Shown here: positions 46,612 to 57,470 of the stretch, piece by piece
How the letters are laid out: every line of letters starts with the position of its first letter
Position numbering within the stretch: position 1 is the stretch's first letter
NCBI GenBank assembly: GCA_033060915.1
Contig: CM065397.1
Span: 27,587,501-27,651,500 of the forward strand
Direction: 5' to 3'
Length of the DNA: 64,000 nt
Origin: Euryodendron excelsum
Taxonomy: Eukaryota; Streptophyta; Magnoliopsida; Ericales; Pentaphylacaceae
The notes under the pieces: generated by a model
The model's database searches: none
Seen by the model: the letters and a program-made list of their open reading frames with translations, nothing else
What the model was told of the DNA's origin: nothing
Translations under genes and position numbers: made by a program

Positions 46612-49596
46612 CAGGCCTCCCCCTTTGCATATTCCAGGACCGAAAATTAATGCGAAGCTCTGCTGAAACTGCTCCAGAATCTCGAATTTCTATATACATT
46701 TCACTCCTCTAACACTTGGGCTAGATTCCACCTCCCCCTAACCTATACACTTCACCTACATAGCCCTACACACCTTAGAACTTTACCTTCCAGCCACTTA
46801 AGCATACTTGAAGCCCTCATAGCTCACATCCAAGCATCCATAGAAGATTACAAGTGTATTGAAGGCAAAAGGTGATATTCCTTTTACATTTTTGTCTTCC
46901 CCCACTCCTCTCTTCTCCCTCATAGCCTACTTAGGCTATTCTCTATTTTAATCCCCATCTTCTACCATCTTTCTTGTATGCTTGAAGCAAGAGGGCTCTT
47001 AGTTCATGCCTAGAAGAAAGCTAGTGAAAGCCACCGTGTAGGGAGATCTCTCACTAGCCTACTTTAAAATGGTATGGCCTAGGAGCCCCTTGATTATGTG
47101 GTGTAACCTAAAGCCATGTATGTATTCATGAGCCCCTTGCATAATGCTATCCTGTTCATGTCTTGTGTGCTTGGCTTTATTTTTCTGTTTATAACCATGT
47201 TTGCAACATCTACACTATTCTCATTTTTGTGTCATTTTTCAAGTTCAATATTCCTCTCAAAATGATTCTAAGAGTTGGTCCCTTGAAGTTTAGGACGAGC
47301 CCCCAGGTAATCATGCCTTAGAAAATCCCCCACTATCCCCTAACTCACACTTTTGCATCATTGCATTTCAACTTGCATAAAATTCTTTTTCAAACTCTCT
47401 AATTTCTAAGGTTTCTATTCTCTCACGCTTAGTTGTTGAAATGGCCCCATGGAACCATCTTTTGAGTGGTCTCCCTTTTATATTGGCTATAGGAGCCCTA
47501 AATTATTAGAATGGTTTCTTTCTCTTTTATTCTTGCATAAAAGTTATTTTCAAACTCTTTGATTTTAAGGTCTCTATTCTCTCAAAATTAGTGGTTGGAA
47601 TGATCCCATGAAACCCTCTCTTGAGTGATCTCCCTTTACATTGGCTATAAGAACCCTAACTTGTTGGAATAGTGTCCTTTAAAAATGGTTTTCAAAATCT
47701 ATTCTCAAAAATGTTTTCAAAGATTTATTCTCTCCATCTTTACATTAAAAATCGTCATCATTATGATGACTTTTGAAATCCCTACTCTTGTCAAGATAAA
47801 GGTTATAATGGCCCTAAGAAAACTTTCTTCGGAATGGTTTGCAAACACTAACCGTATAAATCATATCCTTGACTTAAGTCAAATTTTCATGGAAATGATC
47901 TTCAAAAGGGTTGTCTACCAAAGCCTTTTACATAACATGATTTGTTTTCCAAAACTCTTTTAAAAAATGCATAAAACCACCCCTCAAAACCATCTTTCAA
48001 TCCAACCTTAGGTTAACTTGACCCTAGTTATCCTACCCTAGTTCAACTTGCCCCTAGTTGTCCAACCCTAGGTTAGTCAAACCCTAGTTAGTTAACCCTA
48101 TGTCACCTTAACCCTAGGTTAATCAAACCCTAGTTGATTAACCCTAGGTCACTTTAACCCTAGGTGACCCATAACCCTAGGTCAACCCAACCTAGGTTAG
48201 TATACTTTAAGGTTCCAACTCATGGACCCCATTTAAATGATCTTTCTATTTAAAACTATTCTCATAACCCATTTTTCTAAAATCTCCTACTCTCTTGAGA
48301 TTTCAAAAACCAACTCCATAACCTCTTCAAAAACTTCCACACTCTATCTTTAACTCATATTTAAAAATGATTTCAAGAACTCACAACTCTAAGACGTCCC
48401 TACCCCTTCTACGGCTAGAGATTTCAAAGGAAGGTGATATATCAAGAAAAACCTCCAAGGTTGTCCATATTAGAGTTCTAAAGTAGTAGGTGTTTTCAAA
48501 AACCCTTTTAAAAAATAAAAAAAACCTTTTCCAAAACCAATTTACTAAAACACTCCAAAATCATACCTCCAAGGTTTTCAAAACAAGACTTCAAAATATT
48601 TTCAAAACTCTCTTAAGTTATCTCAAAGCGTTTCCAAAACTCTCTTGAGTTGTTCCGAAAACATTTCAAAGTACTTCAAAATCCTATTTCAAGAGCACTT
48701 TTCAAAAACCTTCGAGTCCTATTCTAAAAATACTCCAACATCCGATTTCAAAATTCTCAAGTTCTCCTTTTTGAAAGATCGCAAAGTGTCTTCACATCTC
48801 TCCAAAAACCTCAATGTGTCTTCAAAATATTCCAAAGGCCCTAATGCGCCTATTTTCCATCGGGCACTTGCCCAAACTACGAATGACCTGATTCTCGCCA
48901 AATGAGATACGTAGGCAACCTAAAATGGTGCGGTTATAACTTCTATTTCAACTCCAATCCTCTTTTCAAAAAATTCTAATCAATTCAAAGTTTCTATTTC
49001 AAACTCTTTCAAAACCCCCATACTTTCAAACTTCTTCCGAAAACTCGCATCATGCATCATTCATCCCAAAACTGATGACTAAACCCTATTTTCAAAATTC
49101 TAAAGTGGATAGTAAGTGGATAATGGTAACCAGTTATTCTAGTGAGTGAACGAAGGGTGATTGGACATGTAGGTACCGAAAGGGCGGGGTAAGGTGATGA
49201 TCTTAGGATATCTTCCCTACACGTAACCAACCCCCGTACCATAAATTTCTATTTTCGAAAGATCAAAATGGAGTTATTTTCAAAAAGGGCTTAAATTTTT
49301 TCAAAGGTTGCCAAACAACCTATTTTCTAAAAAACCCTCTCTTGAGGGAGTTTTCAAAATCTTTTTCAAAAACCTTAAGTTTAATCTTCGAATTAAAACT
49401 TAGTTTTAGGTGCCCTAACTCACCTTAATCAAGTTAGGTGGCGACTCCTATTTTTCTAAAAAAACCCTTAATCAAACCAATTTCAATTCAAATCTAGGTG
49501 CACTCATCATTCTGGGAGGATGAGTTCTAATAACAGAGTTTCGTACTTTATCTCTGAGCCAAAAGGACTTGTACCCAAAAAACGAGGCGCAACAGC

Positions 49597-49614
49597 TGGC
49601 GACTCCACTGGAGA
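49597..49614 (+). other. Primer-binding site, plus-strand element
   Basis: TGGCGACTCCACTGGAGA begins two bases after the LTR end. It matches the primer-binding sequence reported, as I recall, for Ogre/Tat elements (complementary to a tRNA-Arg 3' end); the tRNA assignment is from memory of the family. Confidence 0.8.
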
Positions 49615-51264
49615 GACTTAGAGGGTTAGGCCATTAACATATCCCTTCACCCTTCACTCACCTAGAATTTCCAGCTACTTTGTCCAATTTTATCCACTTT
49701 TCAAATCTTTCCAAGTTTCCAAAACAAATTTTATTCTCTAAAACTATTTTCAAATCAGTGTCATCGCTTGTATTCATTATTTACATTCTTGCTCTTACAT
49801 TAACCATCCATTTTACCTTGCATTGAGTTTTTTGAAAAGTTACTAACTCTTTGCATTTTTCTTTTGTAGGTGGACCTTTGTTCACATTTTATTTCATGTC
49901 TTATTTATTGCTATGTATGTGAATGAATGAACAGGATATGATGTGTATTGTTTGATCCTTTCCTCCATTTTCAAAAATTCCACACACACTTGGTGTGCTT
50001 ACTTGCATTTGCATTTTGCATATATTACATGATTACTACCCTTCTAGATAGAAAGGGGAACAGTATATTGACTATGGGCGGATGTTGTGTCAGTTTCTCA
50101 GCCTATGGTCTCTTGATAGTTCCCCCACTCAAACCACCAACCAAAGATGGAGTTCACCCTTTCGGGGATGGACACCGGAGGTTTGAAGGTTCGGGAACCA
50201 AGCTTTTTAAGAAGCATTAGTAAACCCCCAACCTCATGCTCATATAGCGCCCCATGCATAGCTGAACCTCTGCCAGATTTAGGACACGCACGTCAATTTC
50301 AAAATCAAGGAAGAAAGGGCGATTGCTTTACTTTCCTTTGTATTATATTCAAATCTTATTGTTATGCTGCTTAATCTTCGTCATTATGTTATGTATACAT
50401 CTTTTCACATCATAACTATTCAGGCATCCGTATTCATTTCAAGACAAGAATTCCCAAAGTAACTTAAGTCATTGCATCTCCATGCATCTGATTAACCCCT
50501 AGAGAAAGGCCCAAAGACCTTCTCGCTCAAATCAAGCCAACCCTAAACTCTTAAGGGTGCCAAGAGACCCTAAGGATTCATGGCATGCATCAAAGTCATC
50601 TCATAAAGAGGGGCCCTAATCTCTCTTCACTCATGGAGATAGGGCTGCCAAGAAGACGAAAGGGCAATTCAAATCAAGATCTCCCACCAACTTCCATCCA
50701 AGAAGGCGAATTCGAAGACTCAAGAGTAGTTTAAGAGTCCAAGATGTAAACATAGAATAGGCAGAAGTCCCAAGGAAAATGTTTTCTCTCCCCATTTTGA
50801 TGTATTTTTGAAAAATTCTATGTACAAGGAGAATTCATTTCAATAAAATTGTTATTTCCGTCCAATGAATGAATGTGTGAATGAATGAACAGGCTCACAC
50901 AGGTACAGTATTGCACGCAGGGGCAACCCCTAACTCCAGACGTGAGCAAAAGCATCATGCTTAGTTCCCCTTAAGAGGCAGGTGCACCACTAGGTCATGT
51001 ATTGCATAAAATCTTTCTAATCCAGAACCTAACATATAATCCTTTTGTTTTGTTTTCTTTATTTTCTATTTCTCCCCTCTCATCTCATCAAAACACTAGT
51101 AATAGTTTCTGGTGAGACTACTTGCATTTTAGGCCATCATTGCTCATAGAAAAGGAAGAAGAGGAACACAAGTGCCCCCTGTACTTCGAACACCAGTCCT
51201 TACTTGACAACGAGCAACACAAATGACGAGTGAAGGCAACACCCCTGATCAATGAAACAACTTG
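49615..51264 (+). other. Leader of the plus-strand element
   Basis: About 1.65 kb between the primer-binding site and gag with no supported gene. The corresponding leader of the minus-strand element (55995-57452) shares phrases such as the region around ccaccaaccaaagatgg / tcggttggtgattcg, which confirms they are homologous. Confidence 0.6.
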
Positions 51265-53163
51265 ATGACACAGGAAGAAGTGAACGAGATGAAGGCAAAA
51301 AAGACTAAATGTTCAAGCTCGTACAACTGAAGGCCTTCAAAGGACCTACCGTGAATCCGTCAGCCTCGACATCTCACCCCAAAGAAATTGAAGCTATCCT
51401 GCCAAGGGTCGTCATGCAAACTAATAATGTGGGGAAGAACAAGGAACTCCCAAAGCGGTGCACATTGAGGACGGAGAAGAAGACAACCCCAAAACCATTT
51501 TGCTAACTGCCACATCAAAGAAGGAAAGCCTAGACCCTCTCGATCTCAAGATACATTGCTTAGAAGAGTACCTGTGCAGCCTACAAGGTCATGACACCTT
51601 CAGTGGGACATTTTACGATGAGCTATGCTTCTTCCCCGACCACCCAACGCCACCCAAATTCAAGATGCCTGATTTCCAAAAGTATGATGGAAGTGGGGAT
51701 CCCATGGCTCACCTGAGGCTGTACGTTGGGGCATTTAGTGGCCATGGGAATGACCCCAAACTCTTGATGCAATTATTTCAACATAGTCTGACTGGGCCCG
51801 CGCTACAATGGTTTTCCCGTTTAGATTTGAGGAAGATAACAACTTGGAACGAATTGGTCACAGCTTTTCGATCCCAATACTGACATAACAATGACCTAAC
51901 CATGGATAGGTGTGCTTTGATGATGACTGGAGGTGAGAAGGAAAGTTTCAAGAGTTACACCCTGAGATGGAGGGAAGCAGTTGCTCAAGTCAACCCCCAA
52001 CTGTTAGAAAAAGAGTATGTGCAGCTATTTGTGAACACCTTCCAAGGCCTGTACTACGAGCGCCTGTGTCTGAGCATCAAAAAGAGTTTTTTTGAGTTGA
52101 TAATGCAAGGAGAAATGATCGAGAATGGATTGAAAATGGCAGAATCATGGACCCTTATGCTAAGACAAGTGAGGGATTTGCAAATGCAGCCAAGAAAGTA
52201 GGAACCACTTGGGGTACTGGCAAGAAGAAAGGAGAGGTATCTGCCATCCTGCCTACAAAACATCCGCCGTACTATCCCCAATACTAGGCTCGACCACCAT
52301 TGCCTGCTCCCATCGTCAACATCCCCATTGCTAATACCCAAGCACCTACACCTGGACCTGTCATAGCTCGACCATACCCCAACCCCAACAAAAACAACCG
52401 ACGGAACCGAGAATTCACTTGTTTGGTATGCACTCAGACAAAGGCCTATCATGAGTTCCTCAAGGCCAAGCACATAAACCCTATTCCCCTGCGGCTATTA
52501 CCGAGCCTGTTGCCGCCAACTTTCAACCCTGCCCTTACCTGCGAATACCATTCTTGGGGACAGGGGCATGACACAGAGTCCTGCTTCTCTTTGAAGCATA
52601 AAATCCAAGACCTTATTAATAACAAGGTCATTAATACCCAAGAAGCAAAACCGGTCCCCGCTCCCAATGTCACGGTGAACCCCTTACCAGACCATGTTAT
52701 CAACATCATCACTGAAGGAGAGGCAGACCCGAATGGCATCATAGCTGCAAAGTACTTCGAGGGTGAGTCAGACACTGAGGAAGGAAGTGACTGGGAAGAG
52801 GAACTGCCGTCGTGCCCTATCTATCTCTACAATGCAAGTGGAGAGCAAGATCCTCTTGGCTAGCCTGTGAAGGAGCCCATTGAAAACATTCCTGTTGATA
52901 CTGCACCTGTAGATGGCTGGGGACAAGAATTCCTACACCCCATATATGCCGAAGCTAAGGCCTGCCTAAAAGAGGAGATCTTCAATTATGATGATATGGG
53001 CTGGGGTTTTTATGAGCCAAGACTACCAAACCCACCGTTCGAGTTTAGTGAAGGTGACCTGGATATCTTGTTTGCTGAAATTGACAAAGAGGAAGTTGAA
53101 AAAGAGGAAATCAAGAAAAAGCCACCACAAGTCTTGGAAGAAGTCCTGGCTACAAAGCCCTAA
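51265..53163 (+). pseudogene. Tat/Ogre-type gag, decayed (plus-strand element)
   Basis: Starts MTQEEVNEMKAK and breaks early. The main body 51458-52201 has the Ogre/Tat gag text PPKFKMPDFQKYDGSGDP, QHSLTGPALQWF and ESFKSYTLRWREAVAQVNPQ, with a TGA at 51881-51883. After a shift near 52170, a zinc-knuckle-like CEYHSWGQGHDTESC and PNVTVNPLPDH follow (52300-52863), then an acidic C-terminal piece (52867-53163). Gag forms the particle core around the element RNA. No protease, reverse transcriptase or integrase follows before the CACTA junction at 55075. Confidence 0.85.
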
Positions 53164-55074
53164 AAAGTTGAGCAAAAGAAAACCATTCAACAAAAGGAAA
53201 GCCTTCAGGGACCCCAAGATGGGATGCATAACCTTAATGATCCAACTGGAGAAGAGGAAGGAAAAGGAGGAATCCCCGACTACACCATGACCACCCATAT
53301 CTACCACCCCGCAGCCAATGCATCAATTTGTCCAGCACAACCGAGTGAAGAAGTCAGCGGATGCAGCATGGAGGAGGCAGGCGTGGTCTCGAAGCCCACC
53401 TAAAGAAGCGATTATCAAAGGGATGTTCTTTTCATCAAACTCTATCTTTAGTTCCCTGTTAATTTTGTTTTGACAACTCTACTTTTACCTTTTGTTAATC
53501 AAGAGCTTGTCATGTACACAAAACCTTTGAAATGAAAGAAAAAAGAATTTGAAGTTTTGCATTTATCATCTTCGGTACTTGCTCTTTCTTAAGAAATTTC
53601 CCTTCTTATTGTTATGCCTTGACTTGAAAAGGGGGATAGTATGTGCACTCTCATTTGTGGGGACCATTTCTGATCCAAAGAGAAGATAAAGAAAAGAAAG
53701 AGAGAGAGCGGATCACAGAAAAAGGGTGCCACTCGGAGGATGCCATGGCAAAGCAGTCAGCAGTTAAACCCACGAAGGGAAGAAAAGCCATCATTTCAAA
53801 TTCCCTAAATAGCAAAGTAACTCCCTTGGACAGCCCACTCGAGCCGTAAGTAATTTTTATTCAAACACCATAACTAGGAACCACCCCCACATTGGGGCAA
53901 GCTCAAGTAACAGAACTATCAAACTAACGTCTGCTTATCTCAAAGAATGACTCCAAAACTCTAAGACTGAACTTCATAGATTAAGCAATCTTGTCTAAAG
54001 GGAAGAGGGACCCTTTATTCTTTTACCATACAGTTAAAAGAATCTCCTTTGAAAAGCCCCTTTTGAGCCAAGTCACATTCCTTCAGCAAACCCATTCCGG
54101 TGATCATCGCCCACAATAGATGAAAGTAAATTTGGAAAGAAAGGTGACGAGAATGGGACATGAGGGGAAAGAAAGCTTCCTCGTACATTAAAAGAAGGAG
54201 GAAACAATGCAATATACAAAAAAAAAAAAAAAAATGATAATAGGATGCCTTGAGAAATCAATAAACTGTGCAAATAGCAATGCTGGGGCAAAAAAAAAAA
54301 AAAAAATCAAAAGAAACGATGAACCATATATGAGTAAAAGTTTGTACAAAAAAAAAAAAAAAAAGAAGGAAAGAGACCCTAAGAGGAAAAGACCTGAAAA
54401 AGTGATCATCGGTGAACCCCAAGAAAAGTGTAACACTTTGGGCCTTTAATACCCTTCCTTTCGAAAACCCCATAACCTAGCCACACTACAACCCATAGAA
54501 AAGTCCCCTCAGATAAAAGAAGATTGCTTAGTCTAAACAAGTTCAAAAGAAAATGGCGGCATTCAAAAAGAAAAGGTGAACAAAACAACAAAAGCTTACT
54601 CAAGGCGGTTTTGGTTCATTATCACCCCTGTTAAGGTGTAGAGAAATTGTTTGAGCCTACATACCCTTCATTTCTCACCCTTAACTTAGCCTACATTACG
54701 GTCCAAAGTAAAGCCTTCAGGGATTGAGGATGAAAACTGCCTGTTCCTTTGTTAAAGGCTACTTTGGTTGTCACTTAAAGAGCCCACTAATTCACATGTA
54801 AGATCCTAGAGAGGAAGTCGAACGAGTGATAGAGAAAGGAGAGTCGGGTAAAAAAATGGAAATCCTAGGAATGAGGCAACTACTGTCTCATCCTGACAAG
54901 AAAAAGGTATAACAAAAAAGGGAGTCTTCAAGGAATAAGAAAAAGCCGAAATGATCAGATCTCGGGAGACACTCGGTTACACCTAGAAAAATTGGAACCT
55001 ACCTCTAGGCCTGTTTTCATAAGAGTTGTATACACCTGTGTGCTTTGCCTGAACGTGTGCAACAATACACCCAT
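53164..55074 (+). other. Internal non-coding region of the plus-strand element
   Basis: About 1.9 kb, A-rich on +, with three poly-A runs (about 54220, 54290, 54348). No domain of pol is recognisable. A polypurine tract and 3' LTR were not found before the CACTA end at 55075. Confidence 0.5.
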
Positions 55075-55470
55075 CACTACTAGAAAACAGGCTATTTGCG
55101 ATGGATTTTTTTGCGACGGCTGAAATGCCATCACAAATACTTATTATTCACGACGACAACAGTCTCGATGCAAAAAATAGCTTTTTGCGAATGCTCAATT
55201 GCGACGGCAAAAATGCTGTCGCAAAAAGTGTAACAAAACAACGTCATTTTATAGCGTAAACTCATCGGCCTTTTACTTACGAGTTATTTGCGACAGGATA
55301 ATATGCCGTCATAAAAGATTTTAATGAAACGACATAGTTTTAGGTTCCAAAATTAGTTTCTCCCCCCTTTATTCTGTTTTCCTTCTTTTTTCTCTAAACG
55401 ACTAAGCCCTAGGATAAGTACTGCCTCACAGCCCTCCCTCTCCCTCTCCTTCTCCCTCTCTGCATTCATT
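55075..55470 (+). mobile_element. CACTA (En/Spm-type) transposon end, truncated
   Basis: Starts CACTACTAGAAAACAGGC, a typical CACTA terminal repeat, followed by subterminal tttgcgacgg...gctgtcgcaaaa motifs in both orientations, an aaacgac..ttttaggttccaaaa segment and a CT-rich stretch, as in many plant CACTA ends. The opposite terminus is absent: at about 55470 the sequence switches abruptly to the middle of a reversed gag gene. Confidence 0.8.
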
Positions 55471-55994
55471 AGACGAAGATGAGCAACAGGGTTACCGGTA
55501 CCGTCGTATTTCTGGAAGTCAGGCATTTTAAACTTAGCAGGCCTCGGGTGGTCAGGGAAGAAACATAGCTCATCATAAGAGGTGAATCCGTAAGCATCAT
55601 GGCCGTGGAGACTTCGCAACGAATCCTCCAACCCTTAGATTTTCAGACTGAGAGGGTCTAGAGGGGCCTTCTTTGTAACAGGTGAAAGCAATATGGTCTC
55701 CTCTTCTTCAGTATTGACCCTATTGGCATCTTCTTTGGTTTTCCCAGCATTGTCAGACTGAAGCAAGATCCTCGGATTAGCGGGTTCAAGATCTTTAGAT
55801 GAAGTCGTTGATGATGACGGGACTGCAGTAGCATCTTTCATGGCCAGAGTTTGAATGAGTTTGAGCATCTCATCCATCTTAGCCCTCATTTCATTAACTT
55901 CCTCTCGAGAGACTTGAGAGGATTCTTCAGGGTTAGTAGCCATCAGTGATGCTTTGTGCCGAGTGATAATAGGATCCCTAGGTGGATGTTGCAC
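55471..55994 (-). pseudogene. Tat/Ogre-type gag, N-terminal part only (minus-strand element)
   Basis: Minus-strand frame from 55994 (MQHPPRDPIITRHKASLM, REEVNEMRAKMDEMLKLIQT), with one TAG at 55637-55635, then DSLRSLHGHDAYGFTSYDEL and KFKMPDFQKYDGTG. It breaks off after VAHLRL at 55471, where the plus-strand copy continues YVGAFSGHG. About 170 of the expected several hundred codons remain. Confidence 0.85.
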
Positions 55995-57452
55995 TTTCTT
56001 GGGAGCAATGTTGACTCAGTGCAAGGTGACTTCTGTAAATAGAAAGAAAAAAGGAAAAGACAAAAACACAAGTCACAAGTTAGTTTTTGGTTTTTAGAGA
56101 ACTTTATGCAATGCATGTCCTAGGGTTGCCCCTACTTGAGAGGGAGACTAAACATGATGTATTGGCTCACTTTTGGAGATAGGGGGTTTGCCCCTGTATG
56201 CAAACACTTTACCGTCAGGTGGGAACCTTTAGCCATTCATGCATTCATTCATAAAAATAAAGAGGTACATTAAATTTTGTGTTCGAGATACAAAAGAATT
56301 GAAATACATTTTAATAGGGGGAGGGGCAACATTTTCCTTTGGACTTCCACCTATCTACTTTTACAAAAAGGAAAACCTAAACTACTCTTGAGTCTTCGGA
56401 TTGGCCTTCCTTGGATTTGATGTCACAGAGGTCGCTAAGAGACCTTGTTGATTGATTGCCCCTTGTCCTCTTGGCAACCCTATCTCCGTGAGCATAGAGG
56501 GATTAGCGCCCCTCTTATGGAATGAATCGAAATGCATGCAATGAGTCCTTAGGGTTACGCGGGAACCCTTAGGGTTTGGGTAGGTTTAATGCAAGGGAAA
56601 GTGATGTTGGTGTCACTCTCAATGGGTTGATCATATGCATGAGAATGCAGTGACTTGAGTTACTTGGAACTCTTGTCTTGACATGGAATATTGAATGCAT
56701 GAACATGAATATGCAAAAAGTATAAGGAGAGAAGGTACAATTGAAGTAAACAAGCATGTATGAACAGTTAGATAGGCATTATAACAATATAAATACAAGC
56801 ATTATAACAGCAGGTATAAATGAAAGTAAAAGCAGTCGCCCTTTCCTCTGTGATTTTGAAAACGGTGCTTATGTCCTAAATCCGGCAGAGGTTCGGCTAT
56901 GCATGGTGTCTATATGAGTATGAGGTTGAGGGTTGACTAATGCGTCTTAAAAAGGCTCGGTCCCCGGATCTTCAAACCTAGGCCCACTCCCCGAGGTGGT
57001 GCCATGATCGGTTGGTGATTCGAGCGGGGGAACCATCAAGAGGCCGTAGGCGAAGAAACTGACACAGCATCTTGCCCACAATCAATATACCGTTCCCCCT
57101 TTCTAACTAGAAAGGACATATCAGGGTATGCAAATATGCAGAATGCAAGTGCACATGCAGTGTGTGTGTGATTTTTAAAAGTGGAGGAAAGAGCCCAACA
57201 ACTCCCATTCATCCTGTACATCACATTCATGCAAAGCAGTTAATAAAATTTAAACATAAAGCGCACCTACAAAACAAAGATGCAAGTGTCAGTATGTGAA
57301 TGACAAACAGAATACAAGATAATATGAATGAATGCATGTTTTTTGAAAACAATTTTGAAAATTTAAAGTGAATAGGATTGAACCAAGTTGATTGAAGACT
57401 CTACATGGGTAAAGGGTAAAGAGACATGACTAACGGCCAAACCCTCTAAGTG
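55995..57452 (-). other. Leader of the minus-strand element
   Basis: 1.46 kb between gag and the primer-binding site. Non-coding; homologous to 49615-51264 in opposite orientation. Confidence 0.6.
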
Positions 57453-57470
57453 TCCCCAGCGGAGTCGCCA
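57453..57470 (-). other. Primer-binding site, minus-strand element
   Basis: On minus, TGGCGACTCCGCTGGGGA begins two bases after the LTR end (57473). One more position fits the recalled Ogre consensus than in the plus-strand copy. Confidence 0.8.

Larger units (their letters stand above)
44692..49594 (+). mobile_element. 4.9-kb 5' LTR of a Tat/Ogre-type element (subfamily B)
   Basis: It starts TGTGCATGCACCCC (compare TGTAAGCACCCC in subfamily A) and ends GAGGCGCAACA, followed after two bases by a primer-binding site at 49597. It shares with subfamily A the TATA-box position, the R region (tttaatccccatcttctacc), the conserved 3' block and the LTR-internal TGGCGACTCC, but carries different tandem repeats and a different dyad element. 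It belongs to the element with gag at 51265-53163. Confidence 0.88.

Noticed and set aside
55059..55075. Possible start of a 3' LTR of the plus-strand element (tgtgcaacaatacaccc)
   Set aside because: The similarity to TGTGCATGCACCCC is limited to a few bases and nothing LTR-like follows; the CACTA terminus begins immediately.
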